Assembly: GCA_004297165.1 (NCBI GenBank)
Contig: SCUJ01000007.1
Span: 1 to 64,000, forward strand
Length of the DNA stretch: 64,000 nt
DNA from: Gammaproteobacteria bacterium
Lineage (GTDB): Bacteria > Pseudomonadota > Gammaproteobacteria > Eutrophobiales > Eutrophobiaceae
Reading direction: 5' to 3'
Part shown: positions 50,244 to 60,900 of the stretch, piece after piece
Numbering within the stretch: position 1 is the first letter of the stretch
Layout: every line of letters starts with the position of its first letter
Notes under the pieces: generated by a model
What the model was told of the DNA's origin: nothing
The model's input: only the letters and a program-made list of their open reading frames with translations
Database searches by the model: none
Made by a program: the position numbers and the translations under genes

Positions 50244-51467
50244 ATGATGAACAGATTCAACGCGCACGTTTCCGGTACTGCCGGCGGCATCCGGCTGATC
50301 TCGTTGTTGGCTCTGATAGCGGCAGCCTGCTACGTCCGGGTGCAGGCGCAGGACCCGTGGCCATGGGATGCCGGCGGTAATTCAGACGCCGTTACGTTGA
50401 TTTTACTGGGAGATTTCAATGTCCAGAGGCGGGAGCGCCCCGTGGACGCCCTCATTCATGTAAGGGAAACGCTGAACCAGGCAGACCTGGTGTACGCCAA
50501 CCTCGAGGGACTGCTGGTACCGTCTCGCGGGCCGGCGGAGGATCTTCCGAACAAGTCCGGCTGGATCCACCTGGGACCGGAGTCCGTGCAGGCATTGCTG
50601 GCCGGCAATGTCGCCGCAGTGGGCGTCGCCAACAACGTGGCCTTCGGGCGTGAAAATATCATGGCCAGTCTCGGGGTTCTGGATGAAAACGGCATCGCCC
50701 ACACAGGGGCGGGCGCGAACATCGAGCAGGCGCACCAACCCGTCATCGTCGAGCGACGCGGCGTGAAATTCGGCTTCCTGCAATACACGTCGAAATGGTA
50801 CGACGAGGCCGAACAGATGGCGACGGCGGACGCGCCTGGTGTGGCGCGGTTGAAATCACCCGACGGCGAAACGATAGACAGGGACGACCTGCAACGGGCA
50901 CTGGATGATATCCGGCGCTTGCGGCCACTGGTGGATATCCTCGTGGTGGCCACGCACACCCGGGACGGCCAGGGCCTGGGAGGCGCTGCTGTCCGCACAC
51001 CCAGGGCCGGGCAGGCCGACGGGGACAGCAACATCGATGATCTGTATTCGCATCTGCCGGTGAATGAAAGACTGCAAATCGCCGAACCGTACCAGAAACT
51101 GCTGGCCCGGACCGCCATCGACGCCGGGGCCGACATCGTTTTCGGTCACGGCTGCCACATGCTGCAGGAGGTGGAGATCTACCGCGGCAAACCGATCATG
51201 CACTGCCTCGGCAATTTCGCCTCGGACTGGATCCGGGTGCGGGATTACCGTGACGGCCTGGTGGCCAGGGTATCCGTCCAGAACAAAAAACTGAGCCGCG
51301 TCTCCCTGGTGCCGGTGACGCGTGATCCTGAGACCAATAACGTCCGGCTGGTTACGCCGGCTGAAGCAGACGGTGTCAGACTGTATGGCAAGCTCCGGTC
51401 CTTGTCTCCGTCCACACCGTTGCCATTGCAAGGCCAGGAACTGTTGCTGCTGGATAACCGGCCGTAG
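50244..51467 (+). CDS. CapA-family (poly-gamma-glutamate synthesis-like) metallophosphatase
   Basis: VTLILLGDFNVQRRE; DLVYANLEG; VGVANNVAFGRENIMASLGVLDENGIAHTGAGANIEQAHQPVIVERRGVKFGFL; GADIVFGHGCHMLQEVEIYRGKPIMHCLGNF. Confidence 0.9.
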   Translation: MMNRFNAHVSGTAGGIRLISLLALIAAACYVRVQAQDPWPWDAGGNSDAVTLILLGDFNVQRRERPVDALIHVRETLNQADLVYANLEGLLVPSRGPAEDLPNKSGWIHLGPESVQALLAGNVAAVGVANNVAFGRENIMASLGVLDENGIAHTGAGANIEQAHQPVIVERRGVKFGFLQYTSKWYDEAEQMATADAPGVARLKSPDGETIDRDDLQRALDDIRRLRPLVDILVVATHTRDGQGLGGAAVRTPRAGQADGDSNIDDLYSHLPVNERLQIAEPYQKLLARTAIDAGADIVFGHGCHMLQEVEIYRGKPIMHCLGNFASDWIRVRDYRDGLVARVSVQNKKLSRVSLVPVTRDPETNNVRLVTPAEADGVRLYGKLRSLSPSTPLPLQGQELLLLDNRP

Positions 51468-51652
51468 GCGCAACATGGCTCACCCGAGTAGGGCTTTATT
51501 TGGCAGCGATTTGACTCAAACTATATTGTCTCCGGGATTCTTGTGGCGATTCTCCCCTTCATCTTCTTCATAAGTAAACTGGACACCCCGGATATAGGCT
51601 GCCTATACTTGAGTCAATAACCATCCTAATGTATTACATGGAGGTTTTTCAT

Positions 51653-51736
51653 ATGTCCAGTTACTCATCATATTTGCGCTTGGCTGAGAGGAAAGCAGGG
51701 GCGACGCGGTCAGGAGTCTGCCAACACTGCGCATAA
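51653..51736 (+). CDS. 27-codon mini-ORF with good RBS, probably a truncated IS/transposase 5' end
   Basis: ggagg-N6-atATG; MSSYSSYLRLAERKAGATRSGVCQHCA*. Upstream aaactggacaccccggat resembles an IS3-type end. Confidence 0.3.
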   Translation: MSSYSSYLRLAERKAGATRSGVCQHCA

Positions 51737-51798
51737 CAGCCAAACCCGTAGGCCGCTTGTGCGAGCGAATTCAATCCCTGAACACTAGGTACTGAATC

Positions 51799-53520
51799 GT
51801 GCCTTTGCTTACTTGCATTGATCTATTTAGCGGCTGCGGCGGCTTCACTTTGGGTATGATGCGTGCCGGCTTCCAAGTTTTGGCGGCAGTTGATGTCGAC
51901 TCGGTAGCCATTTCATCCCTGCGTGTGAACCTTATCGAAACGCGGCCGCCTGGACTGGACCCGGTTTCGAATGCCCTAGTACGCGATCTCACGACCTTTC
52001 GTCCTAGCCAACTTGCCGAACTCATTGGCACCGGCAGCGTTGACGTGATCGTTGGCGGACCGCCTTGCCAAGGATTCAGCACCGCACGACAGGTGGATGG
52101 TGCTAATCATGGTGCGCGCCTGAAAGAAGATCCACGTCGCCGTCTCTACAAAGAGTTCCTCTGCCATGTCGACTTCTTTCAGCCAAGAGTCTTCGTAATG
52201 GAAAATGTCCTTGGTATCCGTACTGCTGCGGGCGGCGAGTACTTCACGCACATGCAGAAAGAAGCCCGTGTGCTTGGAGCCAACATAGGCCGACCAGGTT
52301 ACCGGGTACATAGTCAGATAGAGGATGCTTGGCAATTGGGGGTGCCTCAGAAACGTCGTCGTCAAATCATTATTGGTCTGCGCAACGATTTGCCGGGATA
52401 TTTTCCTTCGGTACTAAAGCCTGTTTCTCGAGCAGAAGCACAACCATGTCTTGGCGAGGCAATCGGCGACCTGCCGATTCTCCGTGCCGGTGGCGGTGAA
52501 GACGAACGTGATTACGACCCTGGTCGCCGCGCAGAACACTTTCGGCGCTTTGGAAACAAAGCCCGCCGTTATCTCAACCACGTTTTGGAAATAGGACTCG
52601 CGCAACACTTGACAAACCACGTCGCGCGCCCCCACAGCGAGCGCGATCTCTGCGATTTCGCATTGCTGCAGGAGGGAGAAAACTCGGCCACCGCCATCCG
52701 CGACCGCGGCGTTGTCTTTCAATTTCCTTACAAGAAAGATCACTTCAAAGACCGTTATACCCGCCAGAGCCGGTGGCGACCATGCAGCACGATCGTCGCC
52801 CATCTGAGCAAGGATGGCCTGATGTTCATCCATCCCACGCAAAACCGTTCGATCACCCCGCGCGAGGCAGCACGTGTACAAAGCTTTCCAGACTGGTTTA
52901 GATTTCCCGAGGCACGCACCCACTCGTTCAGGCTCATCGGAAACGCTGTACCGCCGCTTATTGGGGAGTCGCTGGGTCTTGCGATAAAGGCGTTTCTAAA
53001 GTCTGGACGGATTTTGCGTACCGATGCTAAACGCCGGATTGCACCACTCTCCACAATGCCGCACTCAGGCTCGCAACGGCCGATGGTTAGCAACAAGGCT
53101 TCCGCGTACGTTCCAAACTCACAGATCGAAGCTGCACGCGTACTGGGGATTCTCGCCGAGCTTAACCGCCACGATCTTCGCGCGCTAACGGCAAGAGAAT
53201 TTTTACGCGGCTGGCATGCGCTCCTGTTTCTTTTTCCTGGCCTTCACCCCGACAATGCCCTGGACCATGGAGACATCATCGAAACCACGTCAGGCAGCAA
53301 AGTCGTGCTTGGCGGCTTTGAGAAACTCCTTTCTCGCCACTATGTCCGCAGTGGTTGGCCCGTGTTATTGGATTTGATCGGGCGCGAAGCATGGCGGCGC
53401 TACGAGTCGGGGGAGATTGGGGACGATGATTTCTATTGCGTGAAAGCACAAAGAGCGGGGATGGGCTACCCATGTGAGTCGGAGTTGAAGACCGATGACG
53501 AGGGGGCAGCGATTCAATAA
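51799..53520 (+). CDS. C5-cytosine DNA methyltransferase with extra C-terminal domain (DrmMII-like position)
   Basis: CIDLFSGCGGFTLGMMRAGFQVLAAVDVD; DVIVGGPPCQGFSTARQ (PCQ catalytic); FVMENVLGI; QKRRRQIIIG; LTARE...; RLIGNAVPP. GTG start. Confidence 0.94.
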   Translation: MPLLTCIDLFSGCGGFTLGMMRAGFQVLAAVDVDSVAISSLRVNLIETRPPGLDPVSNALVRDLTTFRPSQLAELIGTGSVDVIVGGPPCQGFSTARQVDGANHGARLKEDPRRRLYKEFLCHVDFFQPRVFVMENVLGIRTAAGGEYFTHMQKEARVLGANIGRPGYRVHSQIEDAWQLGVPQKRRRQIIIGLRNDLPGYFPSVLKPVSRAEAQPCLGEAIGDLPILRAGGGEDERDYDPGRRAEHFRRFGNKARRYLNHVLEIGLAQHLTNHVARPHSERDLCDFALLQEGENSATAIRDRGVVFQFPYKKDHFKDRYTRQSRWRPCSTIVAHLSKDGLMFIHPTQNRSITPREAARVQSFPDWFRFPEARTHSFRLIGNAVPPLIGESLGLAIKAFLKSGRILRTDAKRRIAPLSTMPHSGSQRPMVSNKASAYVPNSQIEAARVLGILAELNRHDLRALTAREFLRGWHALLFLFPGLHPDNALDHGDIIETTSGSKVVLGGFEKLLSRHYVRSGWPVLLDLIGREAWRRYESGEIGDDDFYCVKAQRAGMGYPCESELKTDDEGAAIQ

Positions 53521-54637
53521 TAGGGCATTCGGTCACATACCGAATGTTTTTGAGGTTTTTCTGCAGATGAACGCGTTGTTCTCCGAGAGAAATCAGGAGT
53601 GGCGGCCGGTCCCGTTTTGGGTCGATTTCCTGATCCGCTTGGGCTATCGGTGGCCTGCCTCCACCATGGGGCCCCGCAGAATTGCCCTTCTTTCGATGCC
53701 CTGCGACTCAGCTGCGGCGGAGCTTGTCGCGCTCGGTGCGATGATTCGAGACCTCGGAAATTCGAACGCCAATGATATTGCGGGGCACTATGCCGCGTTG
53801 ATGAGATATGCGCGTCAATACTTGGAACACTGCCGGGGTTGTGATTTGCCTGAATGTGATCCAGCGGCAAAGCGGTGTGGCTACGTTGCCAAAGCGACGG
53901 GCCGTCTAAGATATTCCCCGTCTCTGCGTAAGGTGTATACGGTTTCCAGAAGTACCGACCTCGCGAATGGCCGCATTGCGCTCGAAAGGCCAGCAGGCCG
54001 CACTAGAAGCAGATCCGGAGAAATGAACGGTCCAGTCACTTCCTGGCCTAACGCTGAGCATGCGACAAACTGGCATATCGAAAATGAACCTCCACCGCAG
54101 CTTGCTAGTTCGGAGGGCGCTCTGTCAGAAGGGCCGTATCGGCAGATCATCACGGAAGCAGAGATCCATTCGAATAACTTGAGACGGTCGTATTCGGGGC
54201 TGTGTTTGGTTGGCCGCGCCGGAGGCGAAGGCGCAACGCGGGAAATCTGTAAATCGGTGCGTTTTCAGTTTTCGGGCGGAGATTATTCTCTCTCGGACGT
54301 TCTGACAATTCACAGATGGTCAATGGCGGTGCCGATCTCGCGCGTCATCTTCTACAACGCGAGGACGGAAAAATTTGACCGCCACACGCCCCAGCCCTCT
54401 TTAGTGATTGCGGACGGTGACACATCGTTTCTCAAAGTGCTGGGTGGAACGGAGTTCCAACGCTCTGACGTAATCGGCGTAATCCACCGAGTAGTTGAGC
54501 GCGACCGCTTGGAAGCCTTGGGCAACCAGATGCTTGGATTGCAGCAATGGTATGCCGAGGATACCGAAATGCTTGGCGGACTTCCGGCCGCGCCGCGTGC
54601 TATCGGTCTCTCAATTCTGAAGCGGAGAACTCCGTAA
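53495..54637 (+). CDS. uncharacterised defence-operon protein X (380 aa, Cys-rich segment)
   Basis: Overlaps the MTase 3' end; CRGCDLPECDPAAKRCGYVAKATGRLRY; VIADGDTSFLKVLGGTEFQRSDVIGVIHRVVERDRLEALG; stop overlaps the next start (TAATG). Confidence 0.85.
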   Translation: MTRGQRFNNRAFGHIPNVFEVFLQMNALFSERNQEWRPVPFWVDFLIRLGYRWPASTMGPRRIALLSMPCDSAAAELVALGAMIRDLGNSNANDIAGHYAALMRYARQYLEHCRGCDLPECDPAAKRCGYVAKATGRLRYSPSLRKVYTVSRSTDLANGRIALERPAGRTRSRSGEMNGPVTSWPNAEHATNWHIENEPPPQLASSEGALSEGPYRQIITEAEIHSNNLRRSYSGLCLVGRAGGEGATREICKSVRFQFSGGDYSLSDVLTIHRWSMAVPISRVIFYNARTEKFDRHTPQPSLVIADGDTSFLKVLGGTEFQRSDVIGVIHRVVERDRLEALGNQMLGLQQWYAEDTEMLGGLPAAPRAIGLSILKRRTP

Positions 54638-56259
54638 TGCCGGTACCCGCGTCGCAGGTCTTCGATTTCATCGAGCAGCAGGCAACTGTAGCCATCGAAC
54701 GGCATGAGATTGCATCGACTGCTTTCGGCACCCTGCGCCGGAGCTTGCGTCAGATTGTGGTGACGCTTCGAGACTCCGACACCCAAGAGGCTCTTGATAT
54801 CTCGGACCGGCTCCGGGCTCTCCTGTCCGAGTGGCTCACGGTTCCAGTGTCTTTTGATAGCTCGATGCTTGATACTTTGAGAGAACTGCTCGGGGCAACT
54901 GAAGGGGTTCAATCTCGCTGGGGGTTAGATGTACGGAAGCTGTATGAGTCAGCCCTTCGTGCTGTGGCAGAACTGCCGTCCATTGAGAACCCAGTGCGAG
55001 AAGCGATTCGCATGGCCATCCGCGAACAGCGCTCTCAAGGCCAAACGTTCAAGGTTTACTGTTCGCGCCGGGCCCGGCTTCATTTTGAGTCGGTTCTAGT
55101 CCCGACCGAAGACCCGCCGCTCTTGGAGATCGCGTTCCTTCACTCAGTGCGGGATTACCGAGAAACTGCTCCATTCGACGTTTTGATAAAAGTGGGACCG
55201 CTTCGTGCCCGAGGCTGGGGTTCGGCGCCCGACGCTCTGCTCAGCGCACCGCGCTTTCGCAAGCTTTTGCAAATTGTCTGGTCTGGTTGCAGCGACGAGC
55301 CAGACTTCGGTTACGACCCAGTATCGCCTCCCACCGATTCCCAAGGCGCTAGCGGTTCCACGGCGGCGACGAATTCTGGCAGTAGACGTGGCCAGATCAC
55401 CTGGACCACGCGATTGGTTCGTTCAGGCCAGGACACCGGTGCCCTTCCGGGCGACGCGGCGGAACTCGATGAGTTGCGAGTCTTCAGGGAAATGATTCAG
55501 CAGCGAGAAAAGCGCACTGCTACGCTCGTTCAAGTCGACGAGGAACATGCTATTCTGTACCCGCCGCATTCCTTGGTTCTCAGCTTCGATCCCGACCCGG
55601 CCTCGCGGGAGCCGATTGATCGCCGAATGCCCTCGGAAACGCTTGTTGAGGGCATGTATTTGATCAGGCCTCTAGTAGATGACATCGACTTCGGCGGAGT
55701 ACGCGCCGAGCATGGGCACTATAGTCAGATTTGGAAATCCAGATTGGAACTGGAGTGGCGGGCTAATGCTGCCGGTCTGATAGCGCGCCTGCGTACCGCT
55801 GGTCTCAATCTCCAGCATCTTAGTTCCGCCATCCAACATTGGTGCAAACCACCGAGCACCGTCATCCATGCGCCCCAGCAAATGAAGCATTTCGAGGTTC
55901 TTTTGCGCGTATTGGAGGTTGACGGCAATGCCCCCAACAACCGGAATCAGAAGGCGCCTCTTTGGAATCTTGCGTGGAATGAAGTACGGCGGTCGCGGGG
56001 AGAGGCGATTCAGTTTGGCGTCCAAGAACAAGAAATTGTAGAGGAGCAGCTGCTCAATATCCTCAGAAAGCTGGTGCCCCAGATTCGGGATCGTGCCATG
56101 GCAGGCGGTGGCTTCCATCTCGCCATACCGCCCGGCAGTGGTATTACGGGCGACCTGCTGTTTTTAAGAGTGAGTGGAATCGAGGAGGGCTTCAGTGTCC
56201 CGGAGACCGACCTCAAGGTTATCCGCGAACTAAGTATGGTTGACCAATGGCGCGACTGA
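54637..56259 (+). CDS. uncharacterised defence-operon protein Y (540 aa)
   Basis: MPVPASQVFDFIEQQATVAIERHEIASTAFGTLRRSLRQIVV...; central low-complexity linker SPPTDSQGASGSTAATNSGSRRG; 13-nt overlap with the next gene. Confidence 0.85.
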   Translation: MPVPASQVFDFIEQQATVAIERHEIASTAFGTLRRSLRQIVVTLRDSDTQEALDISDRLRALLSEWLTVPVSFDSSMLDTLRELLGATEGVQSRWGLDVRKLYESALRAVAELPSIENPVREAIRMAIREQRSQGQTFKVYCSRRARLHFESVLVPTEDPPLLEIAFLHSVRDYRETAPFDVLIKVGPLRARGWGSAPDALLSAPRFRKLLQIVWSGCSDEPDFGYDPVSPPTDSQGASGSTAATNSGSRRGQITWTTRLVRSGQDTGALPGDAAELDELRVFREMIQQREKRTATLVQVDEEHAILYPPHSLVLSFDPDPASREPIDRRMPSETLVEGMYLIRPLVDDIDFGGVRAEHGHYSQIWKSRLELEWRANAAGLIARLRTAGLNLQHLSSAIQHWCKPPSTVIHAPQQMKHFEVLLRVLEVDGNAPNNRNQKAPLWNLAWNEVRRSRGEAIQFGVQEQEIVEEQLLNILRKLVPQIRDRAMAGGGFHLAIPPGSGITGDLLFLRVSGIEEGFSVPETDLKVIRELSMVDQWRD

Positions 56260-57974
56260 TTCCCTCCTTCATGGACGAACGCACGCCCGTTGGTGAGCGC
56301 GACATCTTCAACCTGATTGCGGCCGGCCCAGATGACTGGGTCGCGCTGCATTCCCTTGATCTTGCTCCGTGGAACCGCGGTCTTCGCACCGAGTTAGATT
56401 TTGTGATCATCGTGCCGGACGCAGGCATTCTTTGCGTAGAGGTCAAGTCCCACGAAAACATCTCATTCGATGGTCACAGGTGGTATCCCGAGACCATTAG
56501 CCGTTCGCCATTCAAGCAGGCGGCGGACGGACGGCATACGTTCTATCGCCGCTTCTCGGAGCTCGCGCCGCAATTCAAGCGTGTTCCAGTTGTCCATTGC
56601 TGCATTTTCCCGCGGTCCCCGTTTGATCTGTCGCCAAACCTCTCGGTCCAGCCATGGGAATTAATGGATCTGCGCACTTTCCGATCATTGGAAAGCGGCA
56701 CCGCATTCTGTGCAGAATTAAGGGCCAGAATCGATCGTAGCGTCGCGGCAGATGGTCAACTATCGCGCCTCGATCATCGGCTTTCCCCGAGTCAGATTGA
56801 CACCGTCGTAAGGTCTTGTGTACCGGTGCAAAAACGCCACCCAGGCGCGAGAGAGGAGATTCGGCGTCGTGAAGAGGAGATCGAGAAGGTTCTGCGTCAG
56901 CAGCAAAAGCCCGTGCTGCAACTTGCTACGTGGAACGATCGGCTGGTCGTTTCCGGCGGGGCTGGTACGGGCAAGACCCTAATCGCCATTGAGGTTGCCA
57001 GACGTGCTGCCGAGAATGGGCGTCGAGTGGCGTTGCTGTGTTTCAACCAATTGATTGGGGATTGGCTAAGACGCAGGATAGAACAGTCCGTTCCCGCGCT
57101 CCCGAACCTGGTCGCGGGTCGCGCAATTCGCGTCATGGCGGAGCTGACGCAAATTTCGATCCCGACCAAGCCTACGCAGGAGTTTTGGGACACCGAGCTA
57201 CCTCAGCAATTGGAGGAGCGTCTCACTGATCCTGATTTCAAGGCAGTGGCCACCTTTGACTATCTGGTCCTCGACGAGGCACAGGATCTTCTTGCTAGAC
57301 CTCGGCTCTGGCAATGCCTAACCCAGTTTCTAAAGGGCGGTGTGGACAAGGGCGCCTTTGCACTCTTTGGCGATTTCGATCAGCAAGTTCTCACTGAGCG
57401 CGAGGTAATGGAGATGGCGCTTGACACATTGGCCAGACTGAACCGGCCCGTCCGTTGGAAACTATCTGAGAACTGCCGCAACTATCAGATAGTGGGAGAC
57501 ACAGCGGTCCGGCTTGCCGGGTTTGTGGATCCCGTCTATTCGGGATACCTCCGCTCGGGAGGGGGCGTAAACAATTACGACATTTATTTCTACGACCATG
57601 ATCAGGCGCAGTTGGACAGGCTCGGTCGGTGGCTGAGGGAATTCAAAGAACAAGGTTACAAACCCTCCGAAATCACGCTCCTTTCCTTTCGAGCCGATCA
57701 TATGAGCGCAGCCGCGCGCCTCGGTACCGCGGGTTACAAGCTGCGTCCCGCATGGCAAGCGGGCGAACTAACTGCTTACGCAACCGTTCATGCCTTCAAG
57801 GGCATGGAGAACAAGATCATCATCATTACCGATGCCGTTCTCGATGATCGCGATATTCACAGGGGCTTGTTTTACACCGCAATAACCCGCGCAACGGAAT
57901 CCGTTCGCGTACTGTGCGACAAGGGCTCTCAGGAGACCCTCACAGGGTGGCTTTCCGGGAGGGGAGAGGCATGA
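56247..57974 (+). CDS. NERD-domain nuclease fused to UvrD-like SF1 helicase
   Basis: N-terminus LRTELDFVIIVPDAGILCVEVKSHENI (NERD E...D...EVK); RLVVSGGAGTGKTLIAIEVARRAAENG (Walker A); DYLVLDEAQDLL (Walker B); TVHAFKGMENKIIIITD; FYTAITRATESVRVL. Confidence 0.93.
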   Translation: MARLIPSFMDERTPVGERDIFNLIAAGPDDWVALHSLDLAPWNRGLRTELDFVIIVPDAGILCVEVKSHENISFDGHRWYPETISRSPFKQAADGRHTFYRRFSELAPQFKRVPVVHCCIFPRSPFDLSPNLSVQPWELMDLRTFRSLESGTAFCAELRARIDRSVAADGQLSRLDHRLSPSQIDTVVRSCVPVQKRHPGAREEIRRREEEIEKVLRQQQKPVLQLATWNDRLVVSGGAGTGKTLIAIEVARRAAENGRRVALLCFNQLIGDWLRRRIEQSVPALPNLVAGRAIRVMAELTQISIPTKPTQEFWDTELPQQLEERLTDPDFKAVATFDYLVLDEAQDLLARPRLWQCLTQFLKGGVDKGAFALFGDFDQQVLTEREVMEMALDTLARLNRPVRWKLSENCRNYQIVGDTAVRLAGFVDPVYSGYLRSGGGVNNYDIYFYDHDQAQLDRLGRWLREFKEQGYKPSEITLLSFRADHMSAAARLGTAGYKLRPAWQAGELTAYATVHAFKGMENKIIIITDAVLDDRDIHRGLFYTAITRATESVRVLCDKGSQETLTGWLSGRGEA

Positions 57975-60900
57975 TTGAACGATCGGAGATGATTTCATGG
58001 ATGCGTGGCGAACTCGTCGGTCCGGCCCGGGCACTATCTGCGCCAACCGTGATCAGTTTTGCCGATCGCGAGTTTGTCGACTCTGTCTCATTACGTAGCG
58101 GACCTCTGGCATGGCGGACTAGCCCGGACAGTGATCCGCAGGAGATTCTCTATTTCGAGCGTGAATCGCCCCATCGAAAATACGGTGCCGGCCTTCTTCA
58201 TCCCGCGGCACTGCCGGCAATCGCCTCTTCGCCTGATCAGGCGGCACTGCAGGCCACTGACACTGTCGGTGTCGAGGCAGAGCCGGAAGAAAAAGCGGTC
58301 GACGCTGCGGGCGAATCGACCACAGAAGCCGATGAAGAGGGGGGCGAGGGCGGCGCGATTGAAGGCGCGAGTGCCGCTGACGCCACAGACGACTTTGAGG
58401 TCACCAGTCCAGACGTCCGCCATCCTTCGACGATCGGCATTTCGTTCTGTGTGCAACTGGATGAAAGCGGCATGGTACTTGTAAGGCTCCCGCAGAGCCG
58501 CCGTTTTTCTTGGCAGCCTGAGGATGCGGCGCCATTTCCGGTCAATGGTCGATACGAATCCTGCACGCGGAAGTGGACGTCAAGTGATGGCCGCATGAAT
58601 AAAACGCCGATCTGGCGCAGGTGTCCGGCTGTGCTCCCGGAATCGGGCGTGACTATTTCGCGATCAGAAATGCTTTCAGGACAGGTCATCCGCAAGAACA
58701 TAACGATGCCTGCAGGCTCCCCCCTGACCCTCCGAGTGGAGGTTTTCCCGCGTCAAGTCAGGGATCAAGTGAACGTTTGGCTTCTGACCGTGGTCCTTCG
58801 GAACGCCACCCAACCAACCGCCACTTGGGAACCACACGAGTCAGTGCTCTATCAGACTTTCTTTGAGGTTGCCGTCAATGGAGGTCGTTTAGAAAAGTAT
58901 CCTGAAAGCAGAAGGCCATTCACGCAACTGGACCCAGAAGAGCAATCTTTGGCACTACTCTACCGAGAGTCTGCCACGTGGGGCATTGGCCATGGTTGTG
59001 CAGCCGGTTGGGAGGCGGAGCCCAACCGTGAGCCTGAAACGCTCTTCGCCGATGTCATGCCCGCCGTTGAGCTACCGAGCATGACCCCGGATATTTCAGT
59101 TGATGGCAAACCTGTCCGCCTTTCGATGCGCTCGTTGGCCGCCTTGTCCGAAGACGGCGCCGGGCATGCGTGGGAATCGCTCGACGAGCTTGCCGCAGGC
59201 TACGCAGCTTGGATACAGGCAAGACGCGGGGAGGTAGCCAGGCTTCCGGCAAGTCTTGCGGCCGTAGCGAATCGTCATCTGGACGCCTGCAGCCTTTGTC
59301 TCGAACGCATCAACGCGGGAATCGTCTTGCTCCGAGGAGACTCACGTTCTCGCCTGGCCTTTCGCCTTGCAAATCTCGCCATGCTTCTCCAGCAGATCGC
59401 TACGAAGCAATTGAACCGACGTCCTCTGGGCTGGAATGCAGCGCTCAGGTTGGTTACACCGCAAGGAAACCATGAATCGCCATGGGGCATTTACGAGAAT
59501 GGTTCCGAGGATGCGAGTCTCGGATTATGGCGAGCATTCCAAATTGCGTTTCTGCTCATGTCACTCGGCGGCGTCCGGGATGTCAGTTCGAAGGATCGGG
59601 ACGTTGTGGATCTGATTTGGTTTCCAACAGGCGGCGGCAAGACAGAGGCATATCTCGCTGTAATGGCCTTCTATATGTTTCACGAGCGCCTGCTAATCGA
59701 GACCGGCAACTCCGGGCCGAAGCGCGACGGCACCAATGTTCTCATGCGCTACACCCTCAGAATGCTGACGACCCAGCAGTTTCAGCGCGCAGCCAGTTTG
59801 ATATGTGCGATGGAATACCTGCGGCGGAATTCCTCCCGGCACGAGTTTGGCAATGTCCCCGGCGGACGCTTTTCTCTTGGTTTGTGGATCGGCGGAGACG
59901 GATCGCCCAACAGCATTGACGAGGCTAAAGCCGAATTGGCTATCTTTCGTCGTGGCGACAGTGACGGGAATCCGCTTGTCCTGACCGAGTGTCCATGGTG
60001 TCGCGCCGAGATCGGCCAGTATCGCGGTGGCCGACCCAACGCCGTCCCGAACAATCAGTGGAATGCGGCGCGTACCAGGGGAATTACCGATGTGCCGAAT
60101 GAAGGGCCGTTGCTCCTCTGCCCTGATGGCGCGTGCGAATTTGGTCAGGAGCAAGTCGATCGTTGGCTTCCAGTTGAAGTCATCGATGAGCGAATCTACC
60201 GCTATCCGCCTTCCCTTGTCATTGCCACGGCGGACAAGCTCGCGATGATCGCCTATCGCCCTTTGGCCGGATCCCTATTTGGCCGTCGAATTGTTAATGG
60301 AGAACTGCGTCAGGAGTTCATCCCACCAGGCTTGATCATCCAAGACGAGCTCCACCTCATTTCCGGTCCGCTTGGAACCATGTATGCACTGTATGAGGGA
60401 GTCTTTGAACGCCTGTGCTCCTTCAAAATTGACGATGTATGGGTCAAGCCGAAGATCATCGCATCCACCGCCACTATCCGGGGTGCATCCGATCAAGTAA
60501 AGGCCATGTACGCCCGTTCGGAAACGCAGTTGTTCCCAAGTCCCGGGCTGCTCATGGGGGATTCCTTCTTTGGCAGATACGCGCGCAATAGTGCTGGGAA
60601 TCTTTCCGACGGTCGTCTCTATCTGGGAATTCATGCAAGTGATTACGGCTCGGTTCTCACCACGCAGGTTCGCGCTTTTTCCTCCGCCCTGTTCCGCCCA
60701 TTCTCGTTTACCGCGAACGTCCGCGATCCTTGGTGGACCTTACTGGCCTTTTACAACAGCATTCGCGAACTGGGGGGTGCCAAGACGCTGTTTGATTCCG
60801 ACATCCGTTCCCGACTCAAGTTCATGTTCAACCGCGAGGGCTTTGCTCACAACAACCGGCGCAATCTGCGAATAGTCGAGGAACTTACCAGCCGTCTATC

